Counted from the stretch's first letter, positions 38,802 to 50,828 are shown. The stretch is 64,000 nucleotides of DNA from Tessaracoccus coleopterorum (GCF_011174705.1 NZ_JAANIJ010000001.1:3224001-3288000); one strand, 5' to 3'. Notes: generated by a model not told the origin, from the letters alone. Numbers and translations are program-made.

Positions 38802-38978
38802 TCAGTCCTCCTCGTCGTCGAGGCGGGCGAGCCAGGAGGCCAGCCGCTCGACAGGCGTCTCAAATTCCGGGAACAGGTCAACAAAGGTGCGCAACTGGTC
38901 GGCTAGCCACTCGAAGGTGATCTCCTCGTGGCCGCGCCGATCCGCGAGCTCCTCGAGCCCGCGATCCGTGAAGTACAT
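38802..38978 (-). CDS. DUF6104-family small protein
   Basis: This intact 58-aa acidic protein starts MYFTDRGLEELADRRGHEEI and ends ASWLARLDDEED. The opening MYFTDRG-EEL is the family hallmark in actinobacteria, where the gene commonly lies next to kgd, as here. Function unknown. It sits 5 bp after kgd and abuts galK, so the three are probably co-transcribed. Confidence 0.8.
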   Translation of the reverse strand: MYFTDRGLEELADRRGHEEITFEWLADQLRTFVDLFPEFETPVERLASWLARLDDEED

Positions 38979-38983
38979 GGAAG

Positions 38984-41900
38984 TCAGCCTAGCGCCGCGT
39001 CCATGAGGTCGTCCTCCTGCGCCTTGTGCACCTTGAGCGACCCGACCGAGGGCGCCGACGACCATTCGCGGGTCACGGGAACCATGTCCAGACGGAACTC
39101 CGGGAAGTGCGTTGCGACGGCGTCGGGAAGGTGGGCCGCCATGAAGGGCCAGCCGCCCTGGTTGGCGGGCTCATCCTGCACGTATCGCACGTCGGTGACG
39201 TGGGCGTAGCGACGGAGGACCTCGGCCAGCTCCGCACCGGGCAGCGGGTAGAGCCGCTCGAGCGCCACGATGGCGATGGATCCGTCATGGCCCTTCGCCT
39301 CCCGGGCCGCCACCAGATCCCAGCGCACCTTGCCCGAGCACAGCAGCACACGGGTGACCTTCGAGGGGTCGGTGATGCTCGGATCATCGAGCACCGGATG
39401 CCACGCGCCTGAGGTGAAGTCGCTCGGCCGCGAGGTCGCCAGCTTGTTGCGCAGCATCGACTTGGGCGTCGCGATCACCACGGGGCGGTGGTAGTTGACG
39501 TAGGCGTGCTGGCGCAGCAGGTGGAAGTAGCTGGCGGGCGTCGACGGCTGGCACACGGCGAGCGCGTTCTCGGCGCACAGCTGGAGCCACCGCTCGATGC
39601 GGGCGGAGCTGTGGTCGGGACCCTGCCCCTCGTAGCCGTGTGGCAGGAGCAGCACGACGCCGGACTTCTGACCCCACTTGGCGTTGCCTGCCGCGACAAA
39701 CTCATCGGAGATCGTCTGGGCGCCGTTGACGAAGTCGCCGAACTGGGCCTCCCACATGACCAGCGCGTCGGGGCGCGCCACGGAGTAGCCGTACTCGAAG
39801 CCGAGGGCGGCGTACTCGCTGAGCAGCGAGTCGAACACGTCGAAGGAGGCCTGGTCGTCCGCCAGGTGCTTCAGCGGCACCCACGCCTCGTTGGTCACCC
39901 GGTCGACGATCGCGGCGAAGCGCTGCGAGAACGTGCCACGCCGCGAATCCTGGCCGGCGAGGCGCACGGGACGGTGCTCCATCAACAGGGAACCGATGGC
40001 GATCATCTCGGCGGTCGCCCAGTCGATGGGACCCTCCATGATCGCCTTGGCGCGGCGCTCCAACTGCGGCTTCACCTTCGGGTGCACCATGAACCCCTCA
40101 GGGAACTGGGTGTGCACGTCGGCGATGGTCTGCAGCATCTCCGAGGTGATCTCGGTGAGGCGTGCGTCGGGCTTGGTCGGGTAGTACGGCACGCGCGTGT
40201 AGTCGTCGTCGGAACCGGACTTGTCGCGCACCTCACGGAACACGTTCTCGAGCCGGCTGCGGAACCGGTTCATGACGTCCTCAGCGTCGGCCATCGAGAT
40301 GTCACCGCGACCGATCAGCGACTCGGTGTAGAGGCGCCGCGTCGAGCGCTTCTGCTCGATGAGGTCGTACATGTTGGGCTGCGTGAAGCTCGGGTCGTCG
40401 CCCTCGTTGTGGCCTCGGCGGCGGTAGCAGACGAGGTCGATGACCACGTCGCGGTGGAACTTCTGCCGGTAGTCGAATGCGATCCGGGCGGCCCTGATGC
40501 AGGAGTCCGGATCGTCGCCGTTGACGTGCAGCACGGGCGCGGAGATCGCCTTGGCCACGTCGGTGGAGTAGATCGAGCTGCGCGACTCGGTGGGGCGGTG
40601 GTGAAGCCGACCTGGTTGTTGACCACGACGTGGATGGTGCCGCCGGTCTTGTAGCCGCGGAGTTGGCTCATCTGCAGGGTCTCGAACACGACGCCCTGGC
40701 CGGAGAACGACGCGTCACCGTGCAGCGTGAGCGCGAGCACCGGGTAGTCGTCGGCGGCGATGGTGTCCTGCTTGGCGCGGGTGATGCCCTGGAGGACCGG
40801 GTTGACGGCCTCGAGATGCGACGGGTTCGCCGCCACGGACGCCTTGATGGTGGCCCCGTTCGAGGACACGAAGGTGCCCTCGGCGCCGAGGTGGTACTTC
40901 ACGTCACCGGTGCCGGTCACATCGAGGACACCGTCGAACTCGCGGAAGATCTGGGCGTACTTCTTGCCGACGATGTTGGCGAGCACGTTCAGGCGGCCGC
41001 GGTGCGGCATGCCGATGCAGACCTCGTCGAGCGAGTCGTTGGCGGCGAGCTGCGCGATCTCATCCAGCAGCACGATCATCGACTCGCCGCCCTCGAGGGA
41101 GAAGCGCTTCTGACCGACGAACTTCGTCTGCAGGAACGTCTCGAAGACCTCGGCCTCGTTCAGCTTGTCGAGGGCGTGCATGTGCTCCTCGTGCGTGAGG
41201 GGACGGTGCGGCACCTCCATGCGCTGCTGGAACCACTCGCGCTGGCGCGGGTCGGCGATGTGCATGTACTCCACGCCGACGGTGCGGGTGTAGGAATCCT
41301 GCAGGATCGAGATGATCTCGCGCAGCGTCAGGTAGACGCGGTCGGTGCCGCTGAGCGTCCCGACGGCGAACTCGCGGTCGAGGTCCCAGATGCTGAGCCC
41401 GTGGCTCTCGAGGCGCAGATCCTCCTGGGTGCGCTGGCGGTACTCGAGCGGATCGGTGTCGGCCACCATGTGACCGAACGTGCGGTACGCGTTGGCGAGT
41501 TCGAGGACCCGGGCCGTCTTCGAGACCTGCTGGTCGCGGTGCGCCGAGATGTCGGACGACCAGCGCAGCGGCTCGTAGGGGATGCGCAGCGCGGTGAAGA
41601 TCTTGTCGTAGAAGCCGTCCTCGCCGAGCAGCAGAGCGTGCATCTTCTTCAGGAACTCGCCGGAGGTGGCGCCCTGGATGACGCGATGGTCGTAGGTGCT
41701 GGTCAGCGTCGTGACCTTGCTGACACCCAGTTCGGTGATCCGCGACGGGCTCATGCCCTGGAACTCTGCCGGGTAGTCGATGTTGCCGACGCCGAGGATG
41801 AGGCCCTGACCGGTCATCAGACGCGGCACCGAGTGGTTCGTGCCGATGCCGCCGGGGTTGGTGAGCGACGCGGTGGTGCCAGCGAAGTCGCTCACCTGCA

Positions 41901-42713
41901 GCTCGCCGGCCCTCGCCTTCGCGATGACCTGCTCGTAGGCCGACCAGAACTGGGAGAAGTCGAGGTTCTCGCAGCCCTTGATGTTCGGCACCAGAAGCTG
42001 ACGGGTCTCGCCCTTCTTCAGGTCGATCGCGATGCCGAGGTTGATGGCCGGGTTGTCCACCATGTTCGGCTTGCCGTCGATGACGGTGTAGGCGTTGTTC
42101 ATGTCGGGCAGCGCCTTCAGCGCCTGCACCATGGCATAGCCGATGATGTGGGTGAAGGAGACCTTGCCACCCTTGGAGGTGCGCAGGAAGTTGTTGATCG
42201 TGGTGCGTTGGTCGATCACGAGCTTCATGGGGACCGACCGGACCGACGTTGCCGTCGGGACCGTCAGCGACGCATCCATGTTCTTCGCCGTACGCATCGG
42301 CGCGCCCCGCAGCACCGTGTACTTCGGCTCGGCCGCGGTGGGTTGGGGGCGAAGTGACGGGTTCGGGGCGTTGGCCGACAGGCCGGCCCCGCTTCCGGGG
42401 TTGTTGGGTGCTCCCGCGCCGCGGCGGACCGGCTCGACCTGTGGCTTGGAGGCGGCGGGCTTCGGCTCGGGCTGGGCCGCCGGCTGCTGGGTGGGCGGCT
42501 GGGCCGTCACCGTCGGTTCGGCCGGTGCGGGTGCGGCGACCGCTGCAGGTGCGGGCGCTGAGGGCGCTGGGTGCGCCGCGGTGGGCTGCTCGGCCGCGAA
42601 ATAATCCCGCCAGGTCTGGTCGACGGACTGGGGGTCGGCCTCGTAGGCCTCCCGCATTTCGTCGATCAGCCAGGAGTTGGCCCGAATGCGTCGATGGAGT
42701 CAGGTGCTGACAT
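38984..42713 (-). CDS. kgd: Multifunctional 2-oxoglutarate dehydrogenase E1/E2 (OdhA/Kgd)
   Basis: MSAPDSIDAFG begins the E1 N-terminal helix (WLIDEMREAYEADPQSVDQTWRDYF). An Ala/Pro-rich linker follows (about residues 45-125), then an E2-type acyltransferase core (VPTATSVRSVPMKLVIDQRTTINNFLRTSKG to STYDHRVIQGATSGEFL), then the ThDP-dependent E1 (CIGMPHRGRLNVLANIVGK, GDASFSGQGVVFET, VVNNQVGFTT, RRRGHNEGDDPSFTQP). The fused layout is specific to actinobacteria. It decarboxylates 2-oxoglutarate in the TCA cycle and is controlled there by a FHA-domain protein not present here. About 1,240 aa; frameshifts near 42680 and 40602. Confidence 0.95.
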
Positions 42714-42788
42714 ATGCCTAGTGGCGCTGGCCACGATCCCCTCTGTCTGGATTCCGGCCGCAGGCGCCTGCGGCTGCTGAACGGAAGC

Positions 42789-44082
42789 TTACCCAATCTC
42801 CCGGGACAACGTGTCACGAAGTCTGGTGCTGGACTTCACAGTCAGCCACAGCGCGTATCCCGTGAGCACCACCAGGCCGGTGTTGCGCAGAATGAGCACC
42901 GCCGTCTCAGGGCCGGAGCCCAGCGGAACGGCCATGATCCCGAAGGCCGCCCACGGGTAGGTCACCTGCGTGAGGGCGCCCAGCAGGATGAGTGACGCGG
43001 CGAGCACGTTGAGATGCCTCCGCAGCCATCCGCTGACGCGGTGCAGATAGAGGGCCGCCACCGGGCCGCCGAGCCACACGATGTACTGCGGCGAAAGGGT
43101 CTTGTTGGCGATGACCGTGGCGAGCACGATGGTCAGCACGGCCAGCGCCATGGCCTCCGGGAGCCGTGAGTCGCCGGTGCCGAGGTTGCGGATCAGCCGG
43201 TAGCTCAGATAGGCGGTGAGCAGGATCGCCGCCACCGTGAGCACCGACGACACCGTCAGGAGCAGGGCCACCCGGGCTGCCCCGACAGGATCTCCAGCGC
43301 ATTGAACTCGGTGAGATCGATGTTCCAGGACGCGTTGTCCGTGAACGTGCGCAGGAGCATCAGGGGGTGGCGGGGACCGACTCGATCTGCAGGCCCGGTC
43401 GCCCTGCCAGGTGATGGGTGAGGCTGAACGATCCCAACCGCTGGTGAGCAGTGACGCTGCGGCGAGCCCGAACCCGACGACCAAGAACCCGATCACCCTG
43501 CGGCGCGCCACGGTGTCCCTGAACGGATGTGGGGCCAGCAGGGGCCGATCAGCAGCGCGGGCCACAGCTTGACAGCGGCGCCCAGCCCGATCAGCCCGCC
43601 CGCGATCCGCGGTGGGTCATCAACAGAAGGCAGGCCCAGGCGACGAGCGCGGCGGGGATCAGGTCGAAACGCGACCACAGCACGGCGCCCTGGACGCCGG
43701 TGAACAGGATCCAGAAGAGTGACGCCGCGGGTTGCGCCTGCGGTAGAAGGAGATGGCAACGGCGGCGTCGAGCACGACGAAGGCGACCATGAACGGGACG
43801 GTCCACTCGTAGAATCCGCCGAACGCCTTGTACAGCGCGCCCAGGATCCACACCGCGGGCACCGGGTACTCGGTCATCGTGTCGGGGCGCCCTGCTCGAA
43901 CATGGCCCACAGGTTGGCGCCGTAGTAGGAGATGTCGTTGATGACGAACTGGACGGAGCCGATGCGCAGTGTCAGCGCAGTGAAGATCCGGGTGACCAGG
44001 AAGGCGACCATCAGGCCTGCGACGGTGAGGGCATCGCGCGAGGAGAACCCGTCCGATCGGGAGTCCGTGCGATGTGCGACAA
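42789..44082 (-). CDS. GT87-family (DUF2029) polyprenol-phosphate-mannose transferase, frameshifted
   Basis: Helices and motifs appear in order: DALTVAGLMVAFLVTRIF, YPVPAVWILGALYKAFGGFYEW, FTGVQGAVLWSRFDLIPAALVAWA, GLIGLGAAVKLWPALLIGP and ANKTLSPQYIVWLGGPVAALYL. The K-LSPQY motif is characteristic of GT87 mannosyltransferases that build phosphatidylinositol mannosides or lipoglycans. About 420 aa with at least five frameshifts. The start is unclear; a TTG at 44082 six bases after AGGAGG is the best candidate. It is separated from kgd by 75 bp. Confidence 0.75.
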
Positions 44083-44128
44083 CTCGACCTCCTCAACCGG
44101 CCGATGTGCAAAGGCCAGGCGCCGGTCG

Positions 44129-44199
44129 GCGCCCCGCGAGGATTCGAACCTCGGCTCCCGCCTCCGGAGGGCGGTGCTCTATCCCTGAGCTACGGGGCC
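44129..44199 (-). tRNA. tRNA-Arg (CCG)
   Basis: On the minus strand the D-arm GCTC-AGGGATA-GAGC, the anticodon arm CCGCC-CTCCGGA-GGCGG (anticodon CCG) and the T-arm CGAGG-TTCGAAT-CCTCG fold well. The acceptor GGCCCCG pairs with CGGGGC except for the first base, and the D-loop is one G shorter than usual. The 71-nt length and the mismatch suggest a missing base, as in the nearby genes. CCA is not encoded. Confidence 0.9.
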
Positions 44200-44331
44200 G
44201 ACGCACCGTCAGGCGCGACGTCGGAAAGGTTAGCACCACGGACGCCACCCTGTCGCACCGGCGCCCGCGCGGCGCCCGAGCAGTGGGACGACCATGGCGT
44301 GGCTCCGCGGCACTCTGGCAGGCTTGCGCGC

Positions 44332-45730
44332 ATGACGCACATGCACATCGCCGGGTCGATCCATGCCGACGCGGCCCAGGGGGACCCACGTGGCTGCGCG
44401 TGCCCGATGACCTGAACGAGCTCGACCTGAAGCTGTGGCCGCGGGCACCGAGCGCGATGAGCAGGGCCGGATCGTGGTGGCGGGGCGGCCCTGACAGACG
44501 TCGTGGCCGAACACGGGACGCCGACCTATCTGATCGACGAGGACGACTTCCGCTCCCGGGCCCGCGACTTCCGGGACGCATTCCCCGGCTGGGAGATCTA
44601 CTACGCGGGCAAGGCGCTCCTCACCCGGCGGGTCGCCCGCTGGGCGGCCGAGGAGGGGCTGAACCTCGACGTCACCACCATGGGGAGATGCGCATCGCGC
44701 TCGCAGGCGGCATGCCCGCGGCCCGCCTCGGACTCCACGGCAACAACAAGTCGGATGAGGAGATCGCGTTCGCGCTGGAGCAGGGGTCGGGCGCATCATC
44801 GTCGACTCGTTCGACGAGATCGAGCGGCTCGAGGCCGCCTGCAGGGCCGGCGGGCACCGGGCGAGCGTGCTGGTGCGCGTCACCACAGGCGTCGAGGCGC
44901 ACACCCACGAGTACATCGCCACCGCCCACGAGGATCAGAAGTTCGGGCTCAGCATCATGGGAGGCATGGCGCTGACGGCGCTGGTGCGCTGCCACTCGTC
45001 CGAGTTCCTGGAACTGCGCGGCATCCACAGCCACATCGGCTCCCAGATCTTCGAGACCCTGGGGTTCGAGGTCGCGATCCGTCGCACCATGAAGCTCGCC
45101 AGCCAGTTCCGCACCGCCACCGGCGTCGAACTGCCCGAACTGGACCTCGGCGGCGGGTTCGGCATCGCCTACACGGCGGGCGACACCCCGCAGACGACCA
45201 CTGACCTCGCCGCGGCGTTCGAGGAGATGGTCGAGCACGAGTGCCGGGCCCTCGGGCTCGGCCGCCCCGCACTCTCGATCGAACCCGGCCGTGCGATCTG
45301 CGGACCCTCCGGGGTCGCGATCTACCGCGTCGGGACGGTCAAGACCGTCGAGCTCGAGGGTGGTCGCTCCCGCGTCTACATCAGCGTCGACGGCGGCATG
45401 AGCGACAACATCCGACCCGCGCTGTACGCGGCGGAGTACTCGGCAGCCATCGCCGAGCGCACCTCCGACGCCGAGGCGGTGCTCTGCCGCGTGGTGGGCA
45501 AGCACTGCGAGGGCGGCGACATCCTGATCCGCGACGTGTTCCTCCCCTCGGATGTCGCCATCGGTGACCTGATCGCCGTGCCGGGTTCGGGCGCCTACGC
45601 CAGGAGCATGGCGAGTAACTACAATCAGATCCCGAAGCCGCCGGTGGTCAGCGTGAAGGACGGCGTCACATCCGTGATGCTGCGCCGCGAGACGCTCGAC
45701 GACCTCATGAGATTGGACGTGGGACAGTGA
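44332..45730 (+). CDS. lysA: Diaminopimelate decarboxylase LysA, frameshifted
   Basis: After MTHMHIAGSIHADAA the enzyme shows PTYLIDEDDFRSRARDFRDAF, EIYYAGKALL (PLP-binding Lys), RLGLHGNNKSDEEI, RGIHSHIGSQIF, LDLGGGFGIAYT, SIEPGRAICGPSG and the C-terminal GAYARSMASNYNQIPKPPVV. It makes lysine from meso-diaminopimelate. About 465 aa; frameshifts near 44388, 44450, 44490, 44690 and 44790. Its stop overlaps hom (GTGA). Confidence 0.93.
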
Positions 45731-47027
45731 CAAGGCCACTCAAGGTCGCCCTTCTCGGAGCCGGCGTCGTCGGCTCCCAGGTGGCACGCATCATCGTCGA
45801 ACAGGGCGACACGCTCGAGTCCCGGATCGGGCGCAGGCTCGAGCTCGTGGGCGTGGGGGTGCGCAATCTCGACATCCCCCGCCCGGCATCGACCCGGCCC
45901 TGCTCACCGACGACCTCGAGGGCTCGTCACGCGCGGTGACCTCGACGTCGTCATCGAGCTGATCGGCGGAATCGAACCCGCCCGCGGCCTCGTGTTGAAG
46001 GCCATCGGGCATGGTGCATCCATCGTCACCGCGAACAAGGCGATGCTCGCCGACGACCTCGGGTCGCTCTCGCGCGCCGCCGAACGTCAGGGCGTCGACC
46101 TGTTCTACGAGGCCGCCGTCGCGGGCGCCATCCCGATCATCCGGCCGCTGCGCGAGTCGCTCGTCGGTGACGAGATCACCGAGGTGATGGGCATCGTCAA
46201 CGGCACCACCAACTTCATCCTCGACAAGATGTCCACGGAGGGCGTCGACTTCGGCGAGGCGCTGGCGGAGGCGCAGGCCCTGGGCTACGCGGAGGCCGAC
46301 CCGACGGCCGACATCGAGGGCCACGATGCAGCGGCGAAGGCCGCGATCCTCGCAGGCCTCGCGTTCCACACCGAGGTCAACCGCGCCGAGGTGTTCTGCG
46401 AGGGGATCTCGCATGTGACGTCGGCCGACATCGCCGCAGCCGACCAGATGGGCTGCACCGTCAAGCTCCTCGCCATCGCCAAGCTGACCGACGACGACCG
46501 GATCATCGTCAAGGTCCACCCGGCCATGGTCGCGGACAAGCATCCGCTGGCATCGGTCTCCGGCGCCTACAACGCCATCTTCGTCAACTCCCGCGAGGCG
46601 GGCGAACTGATGTTCCTGGGCCAGGGCGCCGGCGGCAACCCGACCGCCTCGGCTGTGATGGGCGACGTGGTGACGGTGGCCCGCAACCGGGCCCGCGGCA
46701 CCGCGGCCCACTTCAGCCCGCCTACACCCGTCGCCCGGTGGCGCCGATCTCCGAGTCCCTCGCCCAGTTCTACGTGAACTTCGACGTGGTGGACCGGCCC
46801 GGCATCCTGGCCAAATGCGCCGCCGTTTTCGGTAGGCACGGGGTGTCGCTGCGGATCGTCCAGCAGTCGCTGCAGGACGACGCCTCGCCGACCGACGGGT
46901 TCCCGCGCGGCTGGGCATCATGACGCACCAGACCCTCGAGGCGAACCTCACAAAGGTGCTCGAGGAACTCCACGAGGCCGACTTCGTGGGCTCGAACGTG
47001 CGCGTGATGCGGGTCGAGGGCTTCTGA
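45727..47027 (+). CDS. hom: Homoserine dehydrogenase with C-terminal ACT domain
   Basis: TRPLKVALLGAGVVGSQVARII is the NAD(P)-binding motif. VIELIGGIEPARGLVLKAIGHGASIVTANKAML, YEAAVAGAIPIIRPLRESL, GIVNGTTNFILDKM and ADPTADIEGHDAAAK complete the catalytic core. The C-terminal segment from FYVNFDVVDRPGILAKCAAVF is an ACT domain, which gives threonine feedback control. About 433 aa; frameshifts near 45885, 45925, 46720 and 46905. Confidence 0.94.
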
Positions 47028-47028
47028 G

Positions 47029-47920
47029 GTGGGGCGCCGCCTCACCGTCCGGGTCCCTGCGACAACGGCGAACGTCGGCTCCGGCTTCGACTGCCTCGGT
47101 ATGGCCTTCGACCTGTTCGACGAGCTCGAACTCGAGGTGACCGACCGGCCGGGGGAGCTCAGCGTCGTCGTCGACGGCGCCGGCGCGGGTAACGTCCCGC
47201 TCGATGAGCGCCACCTCGTCGTGCGCTCGCTGCTCGAGGGCTGTCAGAGTGGGGCGCTGAGCGGCCGGGGCTACGCCTGATCTGCCACAACCGCATTCCC
47301 CACTCCCGGGGCCTCGGGTCGTCCGCCGCGGCCATCGTCGCGGGACTGGCCTTCGCGTGGGCCATCGCCCGGCCCGGCCGGGAACTCGACCGCGCCGAGC
47401 TGACCCGCGTCTCCAGCCGCCTCGAGGGCACCCCGACAATGCGGGGGCCGCTGCCTGGGGCGGGGCGATCCTCGCCTGGTTCGACGGCGACGACGTGCGC
47501 CTCGTGAATCTCGAGGTGCACGCGTCGCTCGGGATCCGGGTGTGGGTGCCCGACTTCGAGGTCGCGACAGCCGGGGCCCGCTCGGTGCTTCCCGAGTCTG
47601 TGCCCCGGACGGACGCCGTCGCCCAGGCCGTCGCGGCGGCCGCGTTGCCGCTCGCGCTGGAGCGCAGGCCCGACCTGCTGCTCGCCGCCACCGAGGACCG
47701 GCTGCATCAGGGATACCGGGCGGCCATGATGCCGCAGTCCTGGGAACTGCTGACGAGGCTGCGGGCCTCGGGCGTGCCGCGGCCATCTCGGGGCGGGTCC
47801 CGCCGTGCTCGCCGTCGGCTCCGATGCTGAGCTGGCCGCCGCCGACGCCGTCGCGCACGACGGCTTCCGTCGCCTCGAGCTGGCGATCGGCCCCGGGTCG
47901 AGCTCCGCGAGCCTGCCTGA
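47029..47920 (+). CDS. thrB: Homoserine kinase ThrB, frameshifted
   Basis: VGRRLTVRVPATTANVGSGFDCLGMAFDLF is the GHMP-kinase start, and IPHSRGLGSSAAAIVAGLAFA the ATP loop (P-x3-GLGSSAA). VPAAISGAGPAVLAV is motif 3. Frameshifts lie near 47270, 47435, 47780 and 47895; at the last, CCCGGG(G)TCGAG repaired gives the ending GPGVELREPA. About 297 aa. It follows hom after one base, without the threonine synthase gene often found between them. Confidence 0.92.
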
Positions 47921-47930
47921 CGACACAGGT

Positions 47931-47963
47931 CCGGCCCCATCGGCAGCAGGCCGATGGGGCCGG
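47931..47963. terminator. Strong hairpin after thrB
   Basis: CCGGCCCCATCGG (47931-47943) and CCGATGGGGCCGG (47951-47963) form a perfect 13-bp stem. It lies between convergent thrB and the binding-protein remnant and can terminate either. Confidence 0.7.
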
Positions 47964-47964
47964 T

Positions 47965-48430
47965 TCATGGAGCGGCGATGGTCGCGTTGTCGGAGGTGGC
48001 GAAGAACCCGGCGAGGTCCGGATGGGCCTGCAGGATGCCCTGAGCCTTGTTCAGGGAGATGGTGCGGTCGGCCTGACCGTCCTGGACGTCGACCACGGTG
48101 ATACCGGGCGCGACCGCCTGCAGGTGCTCGAGGAACGCGTCACGGCGAAGCGCGGCGTCGCCGACCAATCCGTTGGTGATGGCGGCCTGCAGCTGAATCA
48201 GCTGCTTCTCGCCCTCATTCTCGGTGTCGGGTCCATTGAAGGTCACCTCGACCCCGCAGGTGGGCGAGGCGGTTGGACGACGACTCCTCGACAGGCTCGG
48301 CGGCGACAGGGGTGAGCCGACCCGCACGATCATCGCTCCGGAACTGGTGGTGAGGTCGTCGAGCGGCCGGACCGTGCCGCCGACGGCCTGACCCGGCCGG
48401 CTTCGGCTTTGCCTCTGGGCGGGCGGTGCT
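47965..48430 (-). pseudogene. Deleted remnant of a sugar-type periplasmic binding protein
   Basis: Readable pieces are VEVTFNGPDTENEGEKQLIQLQAAITNG, matching the N-terminal lobe of ribose-type binding proteins (GP-TE---Q--QL--AI). These run directly into ALRRDAFLEHLQAVAPGITVVDVQDGQADR and ILQAHPDLAGFFATSDNATIAAP, from the far part of the protein. The middle is missing, no transporter genes are adjacent, and it stops early. This is more than a one-base error, so I call it a pseudogene. Confidence 0.65.
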
Positions 48431-48435
48431 AACCT
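48430..48435 (+). promoter_or_regulatory. Possible -10 of the rho operon
   Basis: TAACCT matches TANNNT and would give an mRNA leader of about 130 nt before GTG 48573. The leader holds no gene. A long leader would fit Rho autoregulation but this is inference. Confidence 0.35.
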
Positions 48436-48572
48436 TGCGATGTTCACTGATCGATGGCGCCCAGCTGCGACTTGGAATCCCCGCCTGTGCAGCGCCGGAG
48501 TGATCCTCATTTTCTTGAGCCGAGAGGCCGCAATCCTGTCCTCGCCTTTCGGTGTTTTGTGGAAGGAAGTCC

Positions 48573-50419
48573 GTGACCGAAAACGGTTCCCACCTGGACA
48601 GCATGAAGCTGCCCGAACTGAAGTCCGTCGCCTCCGGCCTCGGGATCAAAGGCATCTCCGCGATGCGTAAGGGCGACCTGATCGCCGCGATCCAGTCCGC
48701 CGGTTCCGGCCAGCCGCAGCAGCGCCGCAGGGCGAGTCGCCCCGCAGGCGAGGCCGCGCCCGCCGCAAAGGCGGAGCCGCAGGCGGTCGAGACCGCGGCG
48801 CAGCAACCGAAGGGCGAGCAGGGCGGGCCCCGCCAGCGCCGTGACGAACAGCGCGGCGACGAGCAGAAGCACGAGCGTGCCGCGGAGAACCAGCCTGAAC
48901 TGGTGGCCCGGGACGGCGGCCGCCCCGAGACCCAACGCCATGACGCTCCGCAGGGTGAGGGAGGCTCCGAGGGCGGCTCCCGCAACCGTCGCCGCCGCGC
49001 CCGTGACCGGACCCCGTCCGGCACCCAGGGCGTCCAGCAGGACACCATCAACGTCGTCGGTGAACTGCTCGACGCCGCGATGGGCCAGCCCGCCACCGCC
49101 ACCGTCGCCGTCCCGCCACCCGCCCCGCCGCGCAGATCGACTCGTACGACGACGAGCCCGGCGGTTCGCGCCGCAGCCGCCGCCGCCGCAACCGCGAGCG
49201 TCCCGGAAACAGCAGCAACAACCGTCGCTCCGGCCGTGGTGGACAGGGTCTCGACCGGATGGAGACCGAGCCCACCGTGAACGAGGACGATGTGCTCGCC
49301 AACGTTTCCGGCATCGTCGACATCCTCGACAACTACGCGTTCGTCCGCACCACCGGTTACCTGCCCGGATCGGCGGACGGCTACCTGCCGATGTCGACCG
49401 TGCGCCGCTACGGGCTGCGCCGCGGAGACGTGATCACCGGCGCCATCCGCGCCCCGCGTGAGGGGGAGCGCAAGGAGAAGTTCAGCCCCATCGTCCGGCT
49501 CGACACCGTCAACGGTGACGACCCGGAGAAGGCGAAGGGACGCGCCGAGTTCGCGAAGTTGACCCCGCTGTACCCCAGGAGCGGCTGCGCCTCGAGACGG
49601 TGCAGAACAACCTGACCGGGCGCATCATCGACCTCGTGTCGCCGATCGGCAAGGGCCAGCGCGGCCTGATCGTCTCGCCCCGAAGGCGGGCAAGACCATG
49701 GTCATGCAGGCCATCGCCAACGCGATCGCCGCGAACCATCCCGAGGTGCACCTCATGGTCGTCCTCGTCGATGAGCGCCCGAGGAGGTCACCGACTTCCA
49801 GCGGACCGTCTCGGGCGAGGTCATCGCGTCGACGTTCGACCGTCCCGCCGAGGACCACACGATGGTCTCCGAGCTCGCCATCGAGCGCGCCAAGCGCCTC
49901 GTCGAGCTGGGCCACGACGTGGTCGTGCTGCTCGACGGCATCACGCGCCTCGGCCGCGCCTACAACCTGGCCGCGCCCGCGTCGGGCCGCATCCTGTCAG
50001 GTGGTGTCGACTCCGCGGCGCTGTACCCGCCGAAGAAGTTCTTCGGCGCTGCCCGCAACATCGAGCACGGAGGATCACTCACCATCCTCGCCACGGCCCT
50101 CATCGAGACCGGCTCGAAGATGGACGAGGTCATCTTCGAGGAGTTCAAGGGCACCGGCAACATGGAACTGCGCCTGCGCCGTGAGCTTGCGGACAAGCGC
50201 ATCTTCCCCGCCATCGACGTCGATGCGTCGAGCACCCGCCGCGAGGACCTGCTGCTCGGCCGCGACGAGCTGAACATCATCTGGAAGCTCCGCCGGGCAC
50301 TGTCCGGGCTGGACGACCAGTCGGCTCTGGAGATGCTCAAGTCACGCATGACGAAGACGGCCACCAACCACGACTTCCTGCTGAGCGTCCTGAAGACGAC
50401 GCCCGCGCAGGAAGGGTGA
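48573..50419 (+). CDS. rho: Transcription termination factor Rho, actinobacterial form
   Basis: The GTG at 48573 follows [39 protein letters not shown] is the Rho N-terminal helix bundle. About 190 residues of Ala/Arg/Gln/Glu-rich insertion follow ([26 protein letters not shown]), typical of actinobacterial Rho. The RNA-binding domain ([22 protein letters not shown]) and helicase core (GLIVSP-KAGKT P-loop, [59 protein letters not shown]) come next. About 614 aa; frameshifts near 49130, 49255, 49570, 49685 and 49785. Confidence 0.95.
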
Positions 50420-50534
50420 CGCGCCGACTTGGATTTCGCCCCGCGAGGGCAGAATTGACCGTCGTGCCGGTTCACGCACTTGTCCCGTCCCGCCAGGGAG
50501 GGAGCGACCCGGCCACCCTAGAAGGAGAACCACC

Positions 50535-50741
50535 ATGAAGCAGGGCATCCACCCTGAATACGTGGACACCCAGGTGACCTGCACCTGCGGCAACACGTTC
50601 ACCACCCGTAGCACGCTGACCAAGGGCAGCATGAGCGCCGATGTGTGCGCCGAGTGCCACCCGTTCTACACCGGCAAGCAGAAGATCCTCGACACCGGCG
50701 GCCGCGTCGCCCGCTTCGAGAAGCGCTACGCCAAGAAGTAG
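50535..50741 (+). CDS. rpmE: 50S ribosomal protein bL31, zinc-binding form
   Basis: This intact 68-aa protein, [20 protein letters not shown], has the zinc cysteines (TCTC and [13 protein letters not shown]) of the C+ type. It ends [20 protein letters not shown] precedes the ATG. The 50420-50534 gap holds only its upstream region. Confidence 0.97.
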   Translation: MKQGIHPEYVDTQVTCTCGNTFTTRSTLTKGSMSADVCAECHPFYTGKQKILDTGGRVARFEKRYAKK

Positions 50742-50828
50742 CTTCCACGGACGAACGCCTCGTCGGGTCATGGGCCCGGCAGGCGTTCGTTTCATTTTGT
50801 CCCCAAGCCAGCACCATCGAGGATCTCC

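Noticed and set aside
40630-42357. 575-codon open frame on the plus strand inside kgd
   Set aside because: It is the high-GC mirror of kgd, with low-complexity Val/Asp/Leu/Arg content and no motifs.
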